IMG/VR virus record: IMGVR_UViG_3300009068_000129
Coordinates: 1-30,065 of that record
Source of the DNA: a virus
DNA: 30,065 nt
Direction: 5' to 3' (one strand)
Below, piece after piece: positions 9,797-17,443 of the stretch. A model generated the notes under the pieces. The model was not told the origin of the DNA. It searched no databases and was given only the letters and a program-made list of their open reading frames with translations. Numbering within the stretch: position 1 is the first letter of the stretch; each line of letters begins with the position of its first letter. The position numbers and the translations under genes were made by a program.

Positions 9797-10586
9797 CCAA
9801 CTAGAGGGTCTTGAACCCAAAGACATCATCAAAAAAGTCACAGGAACAATCACAAAGTTGTTCCCAGAGAAACAACACGAAGGCAACTTCGGCCCATACA
9901 CCATCCAGAACGGTGAGATCGAAGTGGATGGTAAGAACTACAAGCTGGCATTCTGGAAGAACACCCAGCCAGAGTCCGCTAAAGGCAGGACAGTAACCCT
10001 ATCCTCAACCCGTGGTAAGCATGGGTTGAACGGAGTTACTTTCGAGGAGGAGAACTACAAGAACAAGGAAGGTCAGTCAGTCCATAACGAGGTGATCAAA
10101 GTATCTGCATCCGCTAGGGTGGAGTACGATGGAGCGAGTGATGAACCAGTCAGAGTTTCACCCAAGAGTATCGTTACCGATAATCCTGTGGAAGCATTGG
10201 ATAAGATCGTTGAGCTACATAAGTATGTAGATTCGCTCGTCCGCCATGCCTACAAGGGAGTGGAAGACGAAGAAACCCTACGAGCATATGTCTCATCGGT
10301 CTTCATCGAAGCCAACCGCAAGGGGATTGCGTTCAAGTCTGAGAAGGCAGAACCAGTAAAGGTAGAACCACCAAAAGTTGACCCTGCTGACTGGGCATCT
10401 GCCATCGTTCCTAGTGGAACACAGAAGGGCAAGAAGTTGGCAGAGATCGGCAAGCCAGCATTGACTAAACTCTATGAGTTCTACTTGGAGAAGGGGTTCA
10501 ATACTCCATTCGCTAAGTGTGTTGAGCAAGCCGCCGCTGACCTCGACCTCGATGCGCCAGTAGAAACTGACGATATCCCATACTAA
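9789..10586 (+). CDS. Probable OB-fold ssDNA-binding protein with SSB-like acidic tail
   Basis: The N-terminal 120 residues read as alternating beta-strands typical of an OB fold (GNFGPYTIQNGEIEVDG, YKLAFW). A Lys/Pro/Val-rich linker near 170-190 follows, then a small domain with the motif SGTQKGKKLAEI. The protein ends in VETDDIPY, close to the DDDIPF tip with which bacterial SSB recruits partner proteins; that match is the main reason for the call. Its place just after the nuclease gene (8-base overlap) fits ssDNA handling. The ATG at 9789 is preferred over upstream non-ATG codons. A TATCG palindrome lies inside at 10168-10183. Confidence 0.65.
   Translation: MSNQLEGLEPKDIIKKVTGTITKLFPEKQHEGNFGPYTIQNGEIEVDGKNYKLAFWKNTQPESAKGRTVTLSSTRGKHGLNGVTFEEENYKNKEGQSVHNEVIKVSASARVEYDGASDEPVRVSPKSIVTDNPVEALDKIVELHKYVDSLVRHAYKGVEDEETLRAYVSSVFIEANRKGIAFKSEKAEPVKVEPPKVDPADWASAIVPSGTQKGKKLAEIGKPALTKLYEFYLEKGFNTPFAKCVEQAAADLDLDAPVETDDIPY
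10168..10183. promoter_or_regulatory. TATCG palindrome inside SSB-like gene
   Basis: GTATCGTTACCGATAA, an intragenic copy of the dispersed palindrome. Confidence 0.7.
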
Positions 10587-10627
10587 TCCCCCTCGGTTCC
10601 TCCCAGAACACAACCTAAACAACACTA

Positions 10628-11584
10628 ATGAAAAAAGAACTAGAACTATTCAGCCCAACGCAAGAAGGAATTCTTGTACCAGTAGCAACCTACCTCCGCC
10701 AAATGGCAGAGTTTGTTAAGACCGAATGGCCCGGCTTTGCCATCACCGAAACCCACATTAAGAAGGCATGGGCCAAGCTCCAGAAGAACGAGTACCTCGA
10801 TGATGGTACACCAGATGAAATGTTAGAAATGTATGAGAAGATGTCCGCTGACTGGGACATGGCCCTTGAACTGGAAGAGGAACGGATTAACGTAGCCAAT
10901 AGCCCTGTTGAAGAACCAGTCAACGAATCCCTAGCGTTGATTGAAAGCGTCAAGGATGGGCTAGAGTTGTCCTCCTTCACCAAGAAGTTCGACATCGGCG
11001 CAGGAATGACGCAGTGCGTCCCCCGTGGTAAGGTAGAGATGAAAGACTGGGTGGCAGCATTTGCCTTTGGTCTGACCCTCGAAAGCGGAGCGCAATGGAT
11101 CGTAGGTGATTCCGTTGTAGCACTAGAGAATGCTGGTCACGATGACGTGATCAACCAACTCTGTGCTAACTTCAAGAAGAGCTACAGCACCGTCTCTGGG
11201 TACGCTAGGGCTTGCAGGGCATTCCCTGCGGCGAAGAGGGACGCGAGTCTACCCTTCACGGTCTATCGTGAGATTGGTAATGCCAACTTCGGTGATGCCA
11301 AGACCAACGCTAAGAAGCAACAAGCCATGCTGGAGGTAGCCAAGGTGGAAGGGCTATCCTCTACTGAAGTCAGGAACAGGGTCAGGAACGAGCAAGGTAA
11401 GGATGATAAGTCTGTCCTGCCACATCGGTATCTGGTCTTGAACGTAGGCAACTACGGAAACTCTGAAGTCAAACGCTCAGTGCCAAAGAAACTAGAAGCT
11501 CACCACTTCCTCATCGACAGACAAGATATGTCATGGTTCGATGCGGCACAAGGTGAGTGGGTCAAATTCGCGAAGGAACAATAA
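10628..11584 (+). CDS. Phage protein with HTH-like helices, function unknown, 318 aa
   Basis: The N-terminal 100 residues are acidic and helical. From about residue 140 there is a segment of the kind seen in plasmid/phage DNA-binding proteins: WIVGDSVVALENAGHDD, then YSTVSGYARACRAFPAAKR (helix-turn-helix-like), FTVYREIGN, and GLSSTEVRNRVRNEQG as a second helical pair. This is inferred from pattern only. It could be a regulator or a replication/partition factor and is one candidate for the protein that binds the dispersed palindrome. The stop overlaps the next start (TAATG). A 41-base gap without structure separates it from the SSB-like gene. Confidence 0.65.
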   Translation: MKKELELFSPTQEGILVPVATYLRQMAEFVKTEWPGFAITETHIKKAWAKLQKNEYLDDGTPDEMLEMYEKMSADWDMALELEEERINVANSPVEEPVNESLALIESVKDGLELSSFTKKFDIGAGMTQCVPRGKVEMKDWVAAFAFGLTLESGAQWIVGDSVVALENAGHDDVINQLCANFKKSYSTVSGYARACRAFPAAKRDASLPFTVYREIGNANFGDAKTNAKKQQAMLEVAKVEGLSSTEVRNRVRNEQGKDDKSVLPHRYLVLNVGNYGNSEVKRSVPKKLEAHHFLIDRQDMSWFDAAQGEWVKFAKEQ

Positions 11585-11724
11585 TGAAACGAGATTACGA
11601 AAACGATCCAGAGCAATACTGGAGAGACAAGGAAGAACGCAAAGAACAAGACGGGCAAGAGAAACTGAAACGCTGGGAGAAAGAAAACCCGAACTGGCCC
11701 TACGGATTCAAACCGAAAGATTAA
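11584..11724 (+). CDS. Small highly charged protein, 46 aa
   Basis: ATG at 11584 overlaps the previous stop (TAATG) and has AAGGA seven bases upstream, one of the few SD-like sites in the window. The product is almost all charged and aromatic (NDPEQYWRDKEERKEQDG, ending NPNWPYGFKPKD), with no membrane segment. The tight spacing on both sides (three bases to the next ATG) supports it as a real gene. Function unknown. Confidence 0.65.
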   Translation: MKRDYENDPEQYWRDKEERKEQDGQEKLKRWEKENPNWPYGFKPKD

Positions 11725-11727
11725 TTT

Positions 11728-12009
11728 ATGTCAGAAAAAAACCAACAAAACGAAACATCTAAAACAATTCTTGAGGCATTCAGCTTCATCAAGTGTGAGG
11801 ATGAAAAACTAAACGAACGAGTCCACGCCTTCGCCAGCCTCCTGCACACAGCAGCGATGATGGTGATCAAATCGGAATCCCGCAAGGGTGAAGGGTTTGA
11901 GTGTATCAAATACTTGGAGCTTGGCTTCCTCTACTACAAAGAGAGTCAGTTCCGCAAGCGTTTCGATACTGAAGAGAAGGAAGAAGAAGCTCCTCGTATC
12001 ATCACCTAA
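11728..12009 (+). CDS. Small helical phage protein, 93 aa
   Basis: Last gene of the rightward operon, starting three bases after the preceding stop. The protein is predicted largely helical (ILEAFSFIKCEDEKLNERVH; CIKYLELGFLYYKESQFRKR) with an acidic tail. No enzyme motif is seen. A TATCG palindrome and a bidirectional terminator follow directly. Confidence 0.7.
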   Translation: MSEKNQQNETSKTILEAFSFIKCEDEKLNERVHAFASLLHTAAMMVIKSESRKGEGFECIKYLELGFLYYKESQFRKRFDTEEKEEEAPRIIT

Positions 12010-12025
12010 TTATCGGAAACGATAG
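12010..12025. promoter_or_regulatory. TATCG palindrome between convergent operons
   Basis: TTATCGGAAACGATAG starts at the stop codon of the 93 aa gene and lies 5-10 bases from the bidirectional terminator stem, a stoperator-like position. Confidence 0.7.
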
Positions 12026-12029
12026 AAAC

Positions 12030-12066
12030 AAAAAAGCCCACAGGGATTTTACTCCTTGTGGGCTTA
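12030..12066. terminator. Bidirectional terminator between convergent operons
   Basis: AAGCCCACA pairs with TGTGGGCTT around a GGGATTTTACTCCT loop that can pair further (AGG/CCT). On the minus strand the stem is followed by TTTTTTGTTTC, a good intrinsic terminator for the helicase operon. On the plus strand it is followed by ATTGCTTT, weaker. Confidence 0.8.
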
Positions 12067-12071
12067 TTGCT

Positions 12072-13694
12072 TTAGACTTTCGGTGCTACGGATATCGAAC
12101 CATCTATCTCCCCATCCATGAGGGTATCCATCCGCTTGAGCTTGGCATCGAGCGAACTACAGACTGACTCCTCGATGTCTACACCAGCGGCGTAGATGAG
12201 GTACTGGATTGACTTAGACTTACCTCCAGCCCGGTGTACCCTACCTAGAACTTGCTTGAGATCAAAGACCGAATAGGTAGGCATGATCAGAGCAACTCTA
12301 GAATGCTGACCAGTTACATCGTGGAGGTTTAATCCTTCACGACAGGCTTGGATGATCCCAATCATCACCCGTGATCGATCACCTTGGAAAGAATCGATAT
12401 TCCCTCGTCGGATGAGGTCACTCTGACCTCCATGAATCGCACAAGTAGTCTTCAACTGATCTTGCATGAACTTGAGGGTTTCGGTGAAGTTGACTGCAAT
12501 GAACACGCTATTCCCTTCCTCAATCAAATCCTTGACCATAGCACATACTGCTGGTGCTTTGAAGAGTTCGATCTTCTGACGGGCGCGGGTCATCTCTGCT
12601 AGTACTGCACCCATAGAAGAGGCAGCGTTCTCTTGCATACGAATCTGTTCTACTCTGACCATCACGTCTTCGTACTCTTTCGCTATCTCTCTGGCGGTAT
12701 CCATATCGAATGCTCTGGCTTGGATGAGCGTCTCTGGGAATGCATCACCTACATCAGAGGGCTTGAGCCGATTACCCTTGTCGGGGAAGATCAGACCATG
12801 AAGGTTCTTGAGAACCTTATTGCCACCTCTGAACTGCATACCGAACTGGGTCTGGACGCATCCGCAACCATTGAGGAAGCGGAAGTAGTCTTTGCCACCT
12901 TGATGCAGACCTAAGAACTGACCGATTGCCCACATCTTTGTGGGATCATCTGCCATTGTCGCAGAAAGAGCAATCGTGGGTACGTTCTGCACAACGCAAT
13001 CCCGAAGCATGAAAGCATTCTGGGTATTACCTTGTGCCTTGGCACGGTGAACCTCATCAATGATAAGATCGGTATCTGGTGGAAGAGTGAACTGGAAATG
13101 CTTCTTCTTGTCATCTGTCCATTTGCCAATCTTACTCTTGCCTGTCTTCGCCCACTCCCATCCGCAAACTTCGTAGGTTTCAACGCCGAAGTATTTCGCC
13201 ATCCTATGCCAATCGGTAGTGATCGGCTTAGGACAGATAACAGCTACCTTCCTGCCCCGTTCCCGCGCAACTGCAAGAGCAATAGCTGTCTTGCCCATCC
13301 CAGTCCCATGACCAAGTAAGGCGCGATTATACTTGAGCATGGAACGAAGAGCCAACTGAACTGAAGTGAGTTGGTACTCAAACAACTTTTCTGGGTATAC
13401 CAGAGCAGGAAGATCATACTTAATCTCTGGTTCAGGTTGTTTCTCAGCGGAAGGGATTATCGGAAACGATAGGTCTTCCCTAGACCACCAAGCTAACTCC
13501 CAAGCATCTCTGAACTTGGAAAGCTGGAGGCCGAGGTCACCCATTGCTTGTTTGTAATCATCACGATCCTCGCGGTAAATATCCCAGAACTCCTGCGTGA
13601 CACTCGCCTTCCGAAGAAGACGAGGGCCACGTTTGGTTGAAGTGGACATTGGCTGCGAGAACTCAACGGAATCTAGTAATGCTTTAAGATTCAT
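12072..13694 (-). CDS. Superfamily 2 (SNF2-type) DNA helicase/ATPase
   Basis: Two RecA-like domains are visible. Domain 1 has a Q-motif-like YQLTSVQLAL, Walker A GHGTGMGKT (residues 128-136), Walker B IIDEVH (DEVH at 213-216) and motif III ALSATMA (SAT at 244-246). Domain 2 has motif V ACREGLNLHD and motif VI QVLGRVHRAG near residue 485 with the arginine finger. The first 95 residues are family-specific. It probably remodels or unwinds DNA in replication or repair. It is the last gene of the leftward small-gene operon; its start overlaps the 50 aa gene by 11 bases and has AAGGGAAG upstream. A TATCG palindrome lies inside at 13457-13472. Confidence 0.93.
   Translation of the reverse strand: MNLKALLDSVEFSQPMSTSTKRGPRLLRKASVTQEFWDIYREDRDDYKQAMGDLGLQLSKFRDAWELAWWSREDLSFPIIPSAEKQPEPEIKYDLPALVYPEKLFEYQLTSVQLALRSMLKYNRALLGHGTGMGKTAIALAVARERGRKVAVICPKPITTDWHRMAKYFGVETYEVCGWEWAKTGKSKIGKWTDDKKKHFQFTLPPDTDLIIDEVHRAKAQGNTQNAFMLRDCVVQNVPTIALSATMADDPTKMWAIGQFLGLHQGGKDYFRFLNGCGCVQTQFGMQFRGGNKVLKNLHGLIFPDKGNRLKPSDVGDAFPETLIQARAFDMDTAREIAKEYEDVMVRVEQIRMQENAASSMGAVLAEMTRARQKIELFKAPAVCAMVKDLIEEGNSVFIAVNFTETLKFMQDQLKTTCAIHGGQSDLIRRGNIDSFQGDRSRVMIGIIQACREGLNLHDVTGQHSRVALIMPTYSVFDLKQVLGRVHRAGGKSKSIQYLIYAAGVDIEESVCSSLDAKLKRMDTLMDGEIDGSISVAPKV
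13457..13472. promoter_or_regulatory. TATCG palindrome inside helicase gene
   Basis: TTATCGGAAACGATAG, intragenic, in the N-terminal part of the helicase coding region. Confidence 0.7.
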
Positions 13695-13836
13695 GTCTTC
13701 CCTTTAGTAAAGCATGGATGAGCTTTGATTCTTTCTTGGAGATTTTGTTTCCTGATCTATTGGAAGATTCTATGCATTTCTGCACGGCTTCTTTGGAGTA
13801 GATGGGTTTCTGTTCATGTATGTTATAGGTTCTCAT
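13684..13836 (-). CDS. Small basic protein, 50 aa
   Basis: ATG at 13836-13834 overlaps the stop of the 91 aa gene (ATGA), and the frame runs 11 bases into the helicase gene. The product (MRTYNIHEQKPIYSKEAV...) is rich in Lys, Ser and Ile and helical (KESKLIHALLKG). No family recognised. It fills an otherwise unexplained 138-base gap with overlaps at both ends, which is the main support. Confidence 0.65.
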   Translation of the reverse strand: MRTYNIHEQKPIYSKEAVQKCIESSNRSGNKISKKESKLIHALLKGRHES

Positions 13837-14108
13837 ATAACTTCCTCCAATTCGTTGTCATCCTCCCATTGCATTGGCAAACTAACCAATCTTTCGGCAA
13901 TCCATTCGATGACTTGGCGAGGAGTGGTTTGTTCGCCGAAATAATCTCCGAAGTCTTCCACAAGGTTTCTGGCCTCATCGAAGCATCCTGAGTCAAACAT
14001 TACTTTGAGGGTTGCTTCGCGGTGATCTTTGCGTGATGCGTATAAGGGACAATCCGGGCCTTCAGCAAGGTCGATCAGTTGCCAAACTTGGTTTGCTAAT
14101 ATTTTCAT
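13833..14108 (-). CDS. Small acidic phage protein, 91 aa
   Basis: Acidic helical protein (FDEARNLVEDFGDYFGEQ, TPRQVIEWIAERL, then an acidic tail). It starts in an ATGA overlap with the upstream 50 aa gene and ends in an ATGA overlap with the downstream 50 aa gene, so the three are translationally coupled. Function unknown. Confidence 0.75.
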   Translation of the reverse strand: MKILANQVWQLIDLAEGPDCPLYASRKDHREATLKVMFDSGCFDEARNLVEDFGDYFGEQTTPRQVIEWIAERLVSLPMQWEDDNELEEVI

Positions 14109-14257
14109 TTCTTGAATGGGATGGATTTAATGTTTTTTTTAGGATAGACAGTTGACTTGAACTTTGGCATCTCTTGTGACTTGGAAGAGGTTTGCCAGAG
14201 TCGGATGTATGCCTCTGGTGGAAGGCACGTTGCTTGGTTCTTTTCGGTGTAGCTCAT
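14105..14257 (-). CDS. Small basic protein, 50 aa
   Basis: ATG at 14257-14255 overlaps the stop of the 72 aa gene by ATGA, and its stop overlaps the next ATG in the same way. The product contains CLPPEAYIRLWQTSSKSQEM and a basic tail ending KSIPFKK. No conserved domain recognised; the double ATGA overlap is strong support for translation. Confidence 0.65.
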   Translation of the reverse strand: MSYTEKNQATCLPPEAYIRLWQTSSKSQEMPKFKSTVYPKKNIKSIPFKK

Positions 14258-14472
14258 TTGACTATATCAGTATTGTATTTATTATTGATGTAAGCAATCA
14301 GTTGTTTGAGAACTGATTGTTTGTTTCCTTTGAATCCAAAGCTGCTCTTTGCTATTCCATAGGCGGTATGTCCTTTGCTATGCTTCATGCCAGCACACTC
14401 TAATTTGAGTGCTGACTTGAGTTTTAGAAGAGCATAAAGCTCAAACTGCTGTGGTTCTATTATGGTGTTCAT
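14254..14472 (-). CDS. Small conserved-type phage protein, 72 aa
   Basis: Helical protein with the pattern LKLECAGMKHSKGHTAYGIA followed by FGFKGNKQSVLKQL, a layout I associate with small conserved phage/plasmid proteins of unknown role (from memory, not searched). It is the gene directly downstream of intercistronic RNA element A. Its last bases form an ATGA overlap with the next gene. Confidence 0.75.
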   Translation of the reverse strand: MNTIIEPQQFELYALLKLKSALKLECAGMKHSKGHTAYGIAKSSFGFKGNKQSVLKQLIAYINNKYNTDIVK

Positions 14473-14490
14473 TATGTTTTGGTTTCTCCA

Positions 14491-14554
14491 GTAGCACTAT
14501 GCTACCAGACTGCCAGCCACTATCGTTTCCGATAATGACTGGAGTGTCTGGTTA
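14491..14554 (-). ncRNA. Intercistronic RNA element A
   Basis: Read on the minus strand from the stop codon of the 183 aa gene: CCAGAC, ACT, a 13-bp stem with two G-U pairs and a GAAA tetraloop (TATCG-GAAA-CGATA at 14520-14535), CA, GTCTGG; then a second hairpin GTAGCA-TAG-TGCTAC (plus 14491-14505). On the plus strand the two G-U pairs become C-A mismatches, so selection appears to act on the minus-strand RNA. It ends 18 bases before the ATG of the 72 aa gene. Confidence 0.75.
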
Positions 14555-15103
14555 CAACTCTGCTTTTGCAAGTAACTCGCCCATCACTTTGACGTGGGAA
14601 AGTACAATTACATTAGGGTTTGTAATGACAACTAGCTTCTCGCCATCTGTACCCCTGCATAACCCTTCAATAATGCCATTCAAAACTTTACTCTCGCGAG
14701 ATTTATCAAAAACCTCTGATCCGTAGAATACTCTCATGTTTGGTTCGCATGAAGAGTAAACACGAATAGTTCCAACTGCACCGAACCCCTGACTATGCCG
14801 AATATCAATGTAATGGTGATGAGTGCCATAGATGTTTCCATTGAACATGGTAATGCCATCTGGATCACTAGCATCATGGCGATGAGTTATAGTGATGCCC
14901 AACTTGGATAGCTTGTGAGAATCCTCAAAAACTACCTTTAGCCTTTCGACTAGGCATACCAATCCGCAACGGGCAAGCCCATCACGAACCTCTCTCTGTT
15001 CTATTCTAGTTCTTTCTATTCCCTGCTCCGATTGAAGATGGGCAAGATGCTTCTCTTTGGCTTCTTTTACTGCGGTTCTTATATTTTGTTGGTCTGTTAT
15101 CAT
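14552..15103 (-). CDS. Phage protein of unknown function, 183 aa
   Basis: The N-terminal 45 residues form a charged helix (KEAKEKHLAHLQSEQGIER). The rest is predicted mixed alpha/beta with a His-rich segment (ITHRHDASDPDG, GTHHHYIDIRHSQGFG) that could bind metal, though no known enzyme motif matches. It lies between RNA elements B (upstream) and A (downstream; its stop codon is the first part of A). No family recognised. Confidence 0.75.
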   Translation of the reverse strand: MITDQQNIRTAVKEAKEKHLAHLQSEQGIERTRIEQREVRDGLARCGLVCLVERLKVVFEDSHKLSKLGITITHRHDASDPDGITMFNGNIYGTHHHYIDIRHSQGFGAVGTIRVYSSCEPNMRVFYGSEVFDKSRESKVLNGIIEGLCRGTDGEKLVVITNPNVIVLSHVKVMGELLAKAEL

Positions 15104-15125
15104 ATTTTATGTTTCGTGTTTTACC

Positions 15126-15192
15126 GATTACACCATGTAATCAGACTGCTCCCCACTATCGTAAAACGATAATGAGGAGAGTGTCTGGTTAC
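15126..15192 (-). ncRNA. Intercistronic RNA element B
   Basis: Minus strand: GTAACCAGAC / ACT / 13-bp stem CTCCTCATTATCG-TTTTA-CGATAGTGGGGAG (two G-U pairs, no mismatch) / CA / GTCTGATTAC, then second hairpin GATTACA-TGG-TGTAATC. The stop codon of the 139 aa gene (TAA, 15189-15191) is inside the outer stem. ATTAC can pair either upstream with GTAAC or downstream with GTAAT. The ACACGAAA box follows, then the ATG of the 183 aa gene. Confidence 0.78.
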
Positions 15193-15608
15193 GGACAAGC
15201 GTGATTGTAGCAATCTTCTGCTGAGTCAAACGGGCCTTGAGCCATAGCCATATCATCATGGTAATACCATCCGGGATGCTCGACACCTGTCACTTGGAAG
15301 GGGTCAACATCCTTGATGGATGAGGTGATATAGTCGATGAGCTTCTTGGCTTCTGGAAGCCAACAGGCTTGACCGTATTCGATCCAACTACCATCACGGA
15401 TCATTGCATCTTGATAGTTGTTTACTTCCTCGCGAAAGGCAGCATCATCATACTCCTTTAGAACAACCCCAGCTAGCATATAGGTGAACGGGCCACCTAA
15501 AGGGGTTAAGTTATATGTTTGATTGAGCATCTCGATAGTAGCTTCTTCGACATCTATGGAGTCATTTTCATCATAGACTCTATCTAGTATGTATTGTTCT
15601 CTTGTCAT
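15189..15608 (-). CDS. Phage protein of unknown function, 139 aa
   Basis: Acidic protein with helical segments (YILDRVYDENDSIDVEEATI; FREEVNNYQDAMIRDG) and a C-terminus VTGVEHPGWYYHDDMAMAQG followed by PFDSAEDCYNHACP, where Trp, His and two Cys could contact a metal (speculative). Its stop codon lies within RNA element B. A 38-base gap without a hairpin element separates it from the 60 aa gene. Confidence 0.75.
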   Translation of the reverse strand: MTREQYILDRVYDENDSIDVEEATIEMLNQTYNLTPLGGPFTYMLAGVVLKEYDDAAFREEVNNYQDAMIRDGSWIEYGQACWLPEAKKLIDYITSSIKDVDPFQVTGVEHPGWYYHDDMAMAQGPFDSAEDCYNHACP

Positions 15609-15646
15609 GTTATTCTATTGGTTTGTTGTTTTGAATTAAACATTTA

Positions 15647-15829
15647 TTACCAATGGAGTTCTCCATCAGCACCATATCCTGCGGGTTCTAAGGCTTCACG
15701 CTTATCATCAGCAATTTTTTTATCAACTATTGCTGACGCTTCTTCCCAAGAACGAGCTTCCACACTATAAACTTCTACATAGTTAGGATTTTCTGGAATT
15801 GGAACTATTTCTATTTTATAGATATTCAT
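15647..15829 (-). CDS. Small phage protein, 60 aa
   Basis: A beta-strand/helix protein (IYKIEIVPIPENPNYVEVYS, then ARSWEEASAIVDKKIADDKR). It is the gene downstream of RNA element C; here the ACACGAAA box is about 22 bases from the ATG, farther than in the other elements. Function unknown. Confidence 0.7.
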   Translation of the reverse strand: MNIYKIEIVPIPENPNYVEVYSVEARSWEEASAIVDKKIADDKREALEPAGYGADGELHW

Positions 15830-15865
15830 ATATTTTCTTTCTATTTATTGTTTCGTGTTTTTCCA

Positions 15866-15930
15866 CTTACACTATGTAAGCAGACTGCTGGCGTTATCGT
15901 AAAACGATAACACCAGAGTGTCTGACTACG
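15866..15930 (-). ncRNA. Intercistronic RNA element C
   Basis: Minus strand: CAGAC / ACT / 12-bp stem CTGGTGTTATCG-TTTTA-CGATAACGCCAG (one G-U) / CA / GTCTG, then second hairpin CTTACA-TAG-TGTAAG. The TAG stop of the 54 aa gene (15926-15928) is in the outer strand. The plus-strand palindrome is 15894-15910 with a five-base centre. Confidence 0.78.
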
Positions 15931-16090
15931 CATAGAATCTGCCGTCACATACCCGGATGACTTGCTTGTCCTTCTTGGTAATGATTGTGACGATAGACTT
16001 CTTGGGAGTGATGGCGCGACATACGCCGATTGACTTCTTGGGGATAGCATCGAAGAGCTTTCGCGCCTTCGACTTGGTTACTTCAAGCAT
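15926..16090 (-). CDS. Small basic protein, 54 aa
   Basis: ATG at 16090-16088, stop TAG within RNA element C. The product is Lys/Ile/Val-rich (MLEVTKSKARKLFDAIPKKS; AITPKKSIVTIITKKDKQ; ends VCDGRFYA), predicted as a helix plus beta-strands. It explains a 200-base interval that would otherwise be empty. No family recognised. Confidence 0.65.
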   Translation of the reverse strand: MLEVTKSKARKLFDAIPKKSIGVCRAITPKKSIVTIITKKDKQVIRVCDGRFYA

Positions 16091-16157
16091 AAATAAGATA
16101 GAATTATAGTGATTTGGAATATGAGAATAAACCCTACGAAGATAATTGTATCTCTAC

Positions 16158-16835
16158 TCACACGATAGCCTCCTTAGCTTTCTTGAGTTGGTAACCATGA
16201 GGGTTAATCCAGACTGAAGGAAGAGAAGAGCGGCGATTGTTACCATCACACAAGCCGCATTCAGAGCATTGAAGACCCTTGGCATCTGCTAAACATTCAA
16301 TATCGTTAACGAGAGGTTTCTCGCTGACAGTGAATGTGCGAAGACCGAGGTTCTTGGCATACTCCACATTGTGAGTATTGGTAGATGCCATGAAGTAACG
16401 TCCATAGGACTTGGCTAGATCAACTGGCATCTGATGCCAATCATGGAAGTAGCCTGTAATCCTACGGGCTAGGCTAGTGATGCTATGGATCATCTCAAGT
16501 GGGAGATGAGATGGATTGCCATAAGCCCCGAACCTAACGTAAGGCACAGAGAAGAAGTCATGCCACTCGCGTGTACCCATATGAAGGTATTCATATGAGC
16601 CGCGCTTGTATGCTCTCCAGATTGAACCGAGAGGATTGTCATTTACATAACACCCCTGCTTGGATGCAAACTCGCATCCATTGCATTGATTGTCTGCGTC
16701 AGCACCTTTCCGAGATTCGGTAGGATGCATACGAGCATCCATAATCCAAATCTGGATAGACTTGCCTGTCTTGATGTTTTTGCTTGCTCTTGTGGCTATG
16801 ACCACAATGTCGTTGGTTTCGTGTATAATATACAT
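16158..16835 (-). CDS. Cys-rich conserved phage protein, probable metal binding, 225 aa
   Basis: I recognise the layout of a widespread phage family (from memory, possibly DUF7227): CNGCEFASKQGCYVN near residues 51-65, a WRAYKRGSYEY segment, VRFGAYGNPSHLP, ITGYFHDWHQMP, FMASTNTHN, LGLRTFTVSEK, and a C-terminal CSECGLCDG. The two cysteine clusters suggest bound zinc or an iron-sulfur cluster. The order (Cys cluster, aromatic/Gly-Asn core, Cys cluster) is conserved in such proteins, but their biochemical role is unknown to me. It lies between RNA elements D (upstream, 5' end) and the 54 aa gene. Confidence 0.8.
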   Translation of the reverse strand: MYIIHETNDIVVIATRASKNIKTGKSIQIWIMDARMHPTESRKGADADNQCNGCEFASKQGCYVNDNPLGSIWRAYKRGSYEYLHMGTREWHDFFSVPYVRFGAYGNPSHLPLEMIHSITSLARRITGYFHDWHQMPVDLAKSYGRYFMASTNTHNVEYAKNLGLRTFTVSEKPLVNDIECLADAKGLQCSECGLCDGNNRRSSLPSVWINPHGYQLKKAKEAIV

Positions 16836-16847
16836 TTCGTGTTTTCC

Positions 16848-16912
16848 GACATGGTTGTATGTCAGACTGCTACCGACTATCGTTTACGATAATCGGCAGA
16901 GTGTCTGAATTA
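16848..16912 (-). ncRNA. Intercistronic RNA element D
   Basis: Minus strand: TCAGAC / ACT / 13-bp stem CTGCCGATTATCG-TAAA-CGATAGTCGGTAG (two G-U) / CA / GTCTGA, then second hairpin GACAT-ACAACC-ATGTC. It begins at the TAA of the 172 aa gene and ends at GGAAAACACGAAATG, where ATG is the start of the 225 aa gene, so the box directly abuts the start codon. Confidence 0.78.
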
Positions 16913-17428
16913 ACCTATCAATTCAGAATCCCATCCGCAGAAGAAATCTCCACGGACGCATTCGCGCAGATGAGCAAAATTTGAGAAGTCAAATTGCTCT
17001 TTGTTTTCTCTGATATATTTGATGCGCTCTTTTGTATTAAAGCAATCAGACCAGATGCGTTGAGCTTCTTCCGATTGCTTGTCTGAATAGTCAGACTCAT
17101 CAAGACAAGGATAGTCATCAAGTTCATCGACTATTTTGACAGCTTCATCATAAGATGGAGTGCCAGCGCGGACAGCAAGAGCTTCCCACCATCCACAAGC
17201 CCAATGACCAAAGCGATGAATTTTAACATCATTACTTTCGCCACCGAGCCGCTGCAATGCGCATTCCCAATTAGATTCTGTAAGTAAATCAGAATCGCGG
17301 GAGCGAGTAAGAACTTTGTGCCACTCGTTTGTTGGAACATCTCCGAGGTAATTATCGAGAGAGTCGAATGCTGATGGTCTTGCGATTACTTCACTCAAAA
17401 GAGGAAGTGTTGTAGTTGTAGTATTCAT
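16910..17428 (-). CDS. Conserved phage protein of unknown function, 172 aa
   Basis: It carries a motif series that recurs in a broad phage family of unknown role (recognised from memory): TRSRDSDLLTESNWE, VKIHRFGHWACGWWEAL, then DELDDYPCLDESDYSDKQSE and a C-terminal helix with an invariant-looking RIKYI. The central GHWACGWW suggests a compact domain, but no catalytic assignment is possible. Downstream of RNA element E, upstream of D; its TAA is the first codon of D. Confidence 0.82.
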   Translation of the reverse strand: MNTTTTTLPLLSEVIARPSAFDSLDNYLGDVPTNEWHKVLTRSRDSDLLTESNWECALQRLGGESNDVKIHRFGHWACGWWEALAVRAGTPSYDEAVKIVDELDDYPCLDESDYSDKQSEEAQRIWSDCFNTKERIKYIRENKEQFDFSNFAHLRECVRGDFFCGWDSELIG

Positions 17429-17443
17429 TTGTTTCGTGTTTTC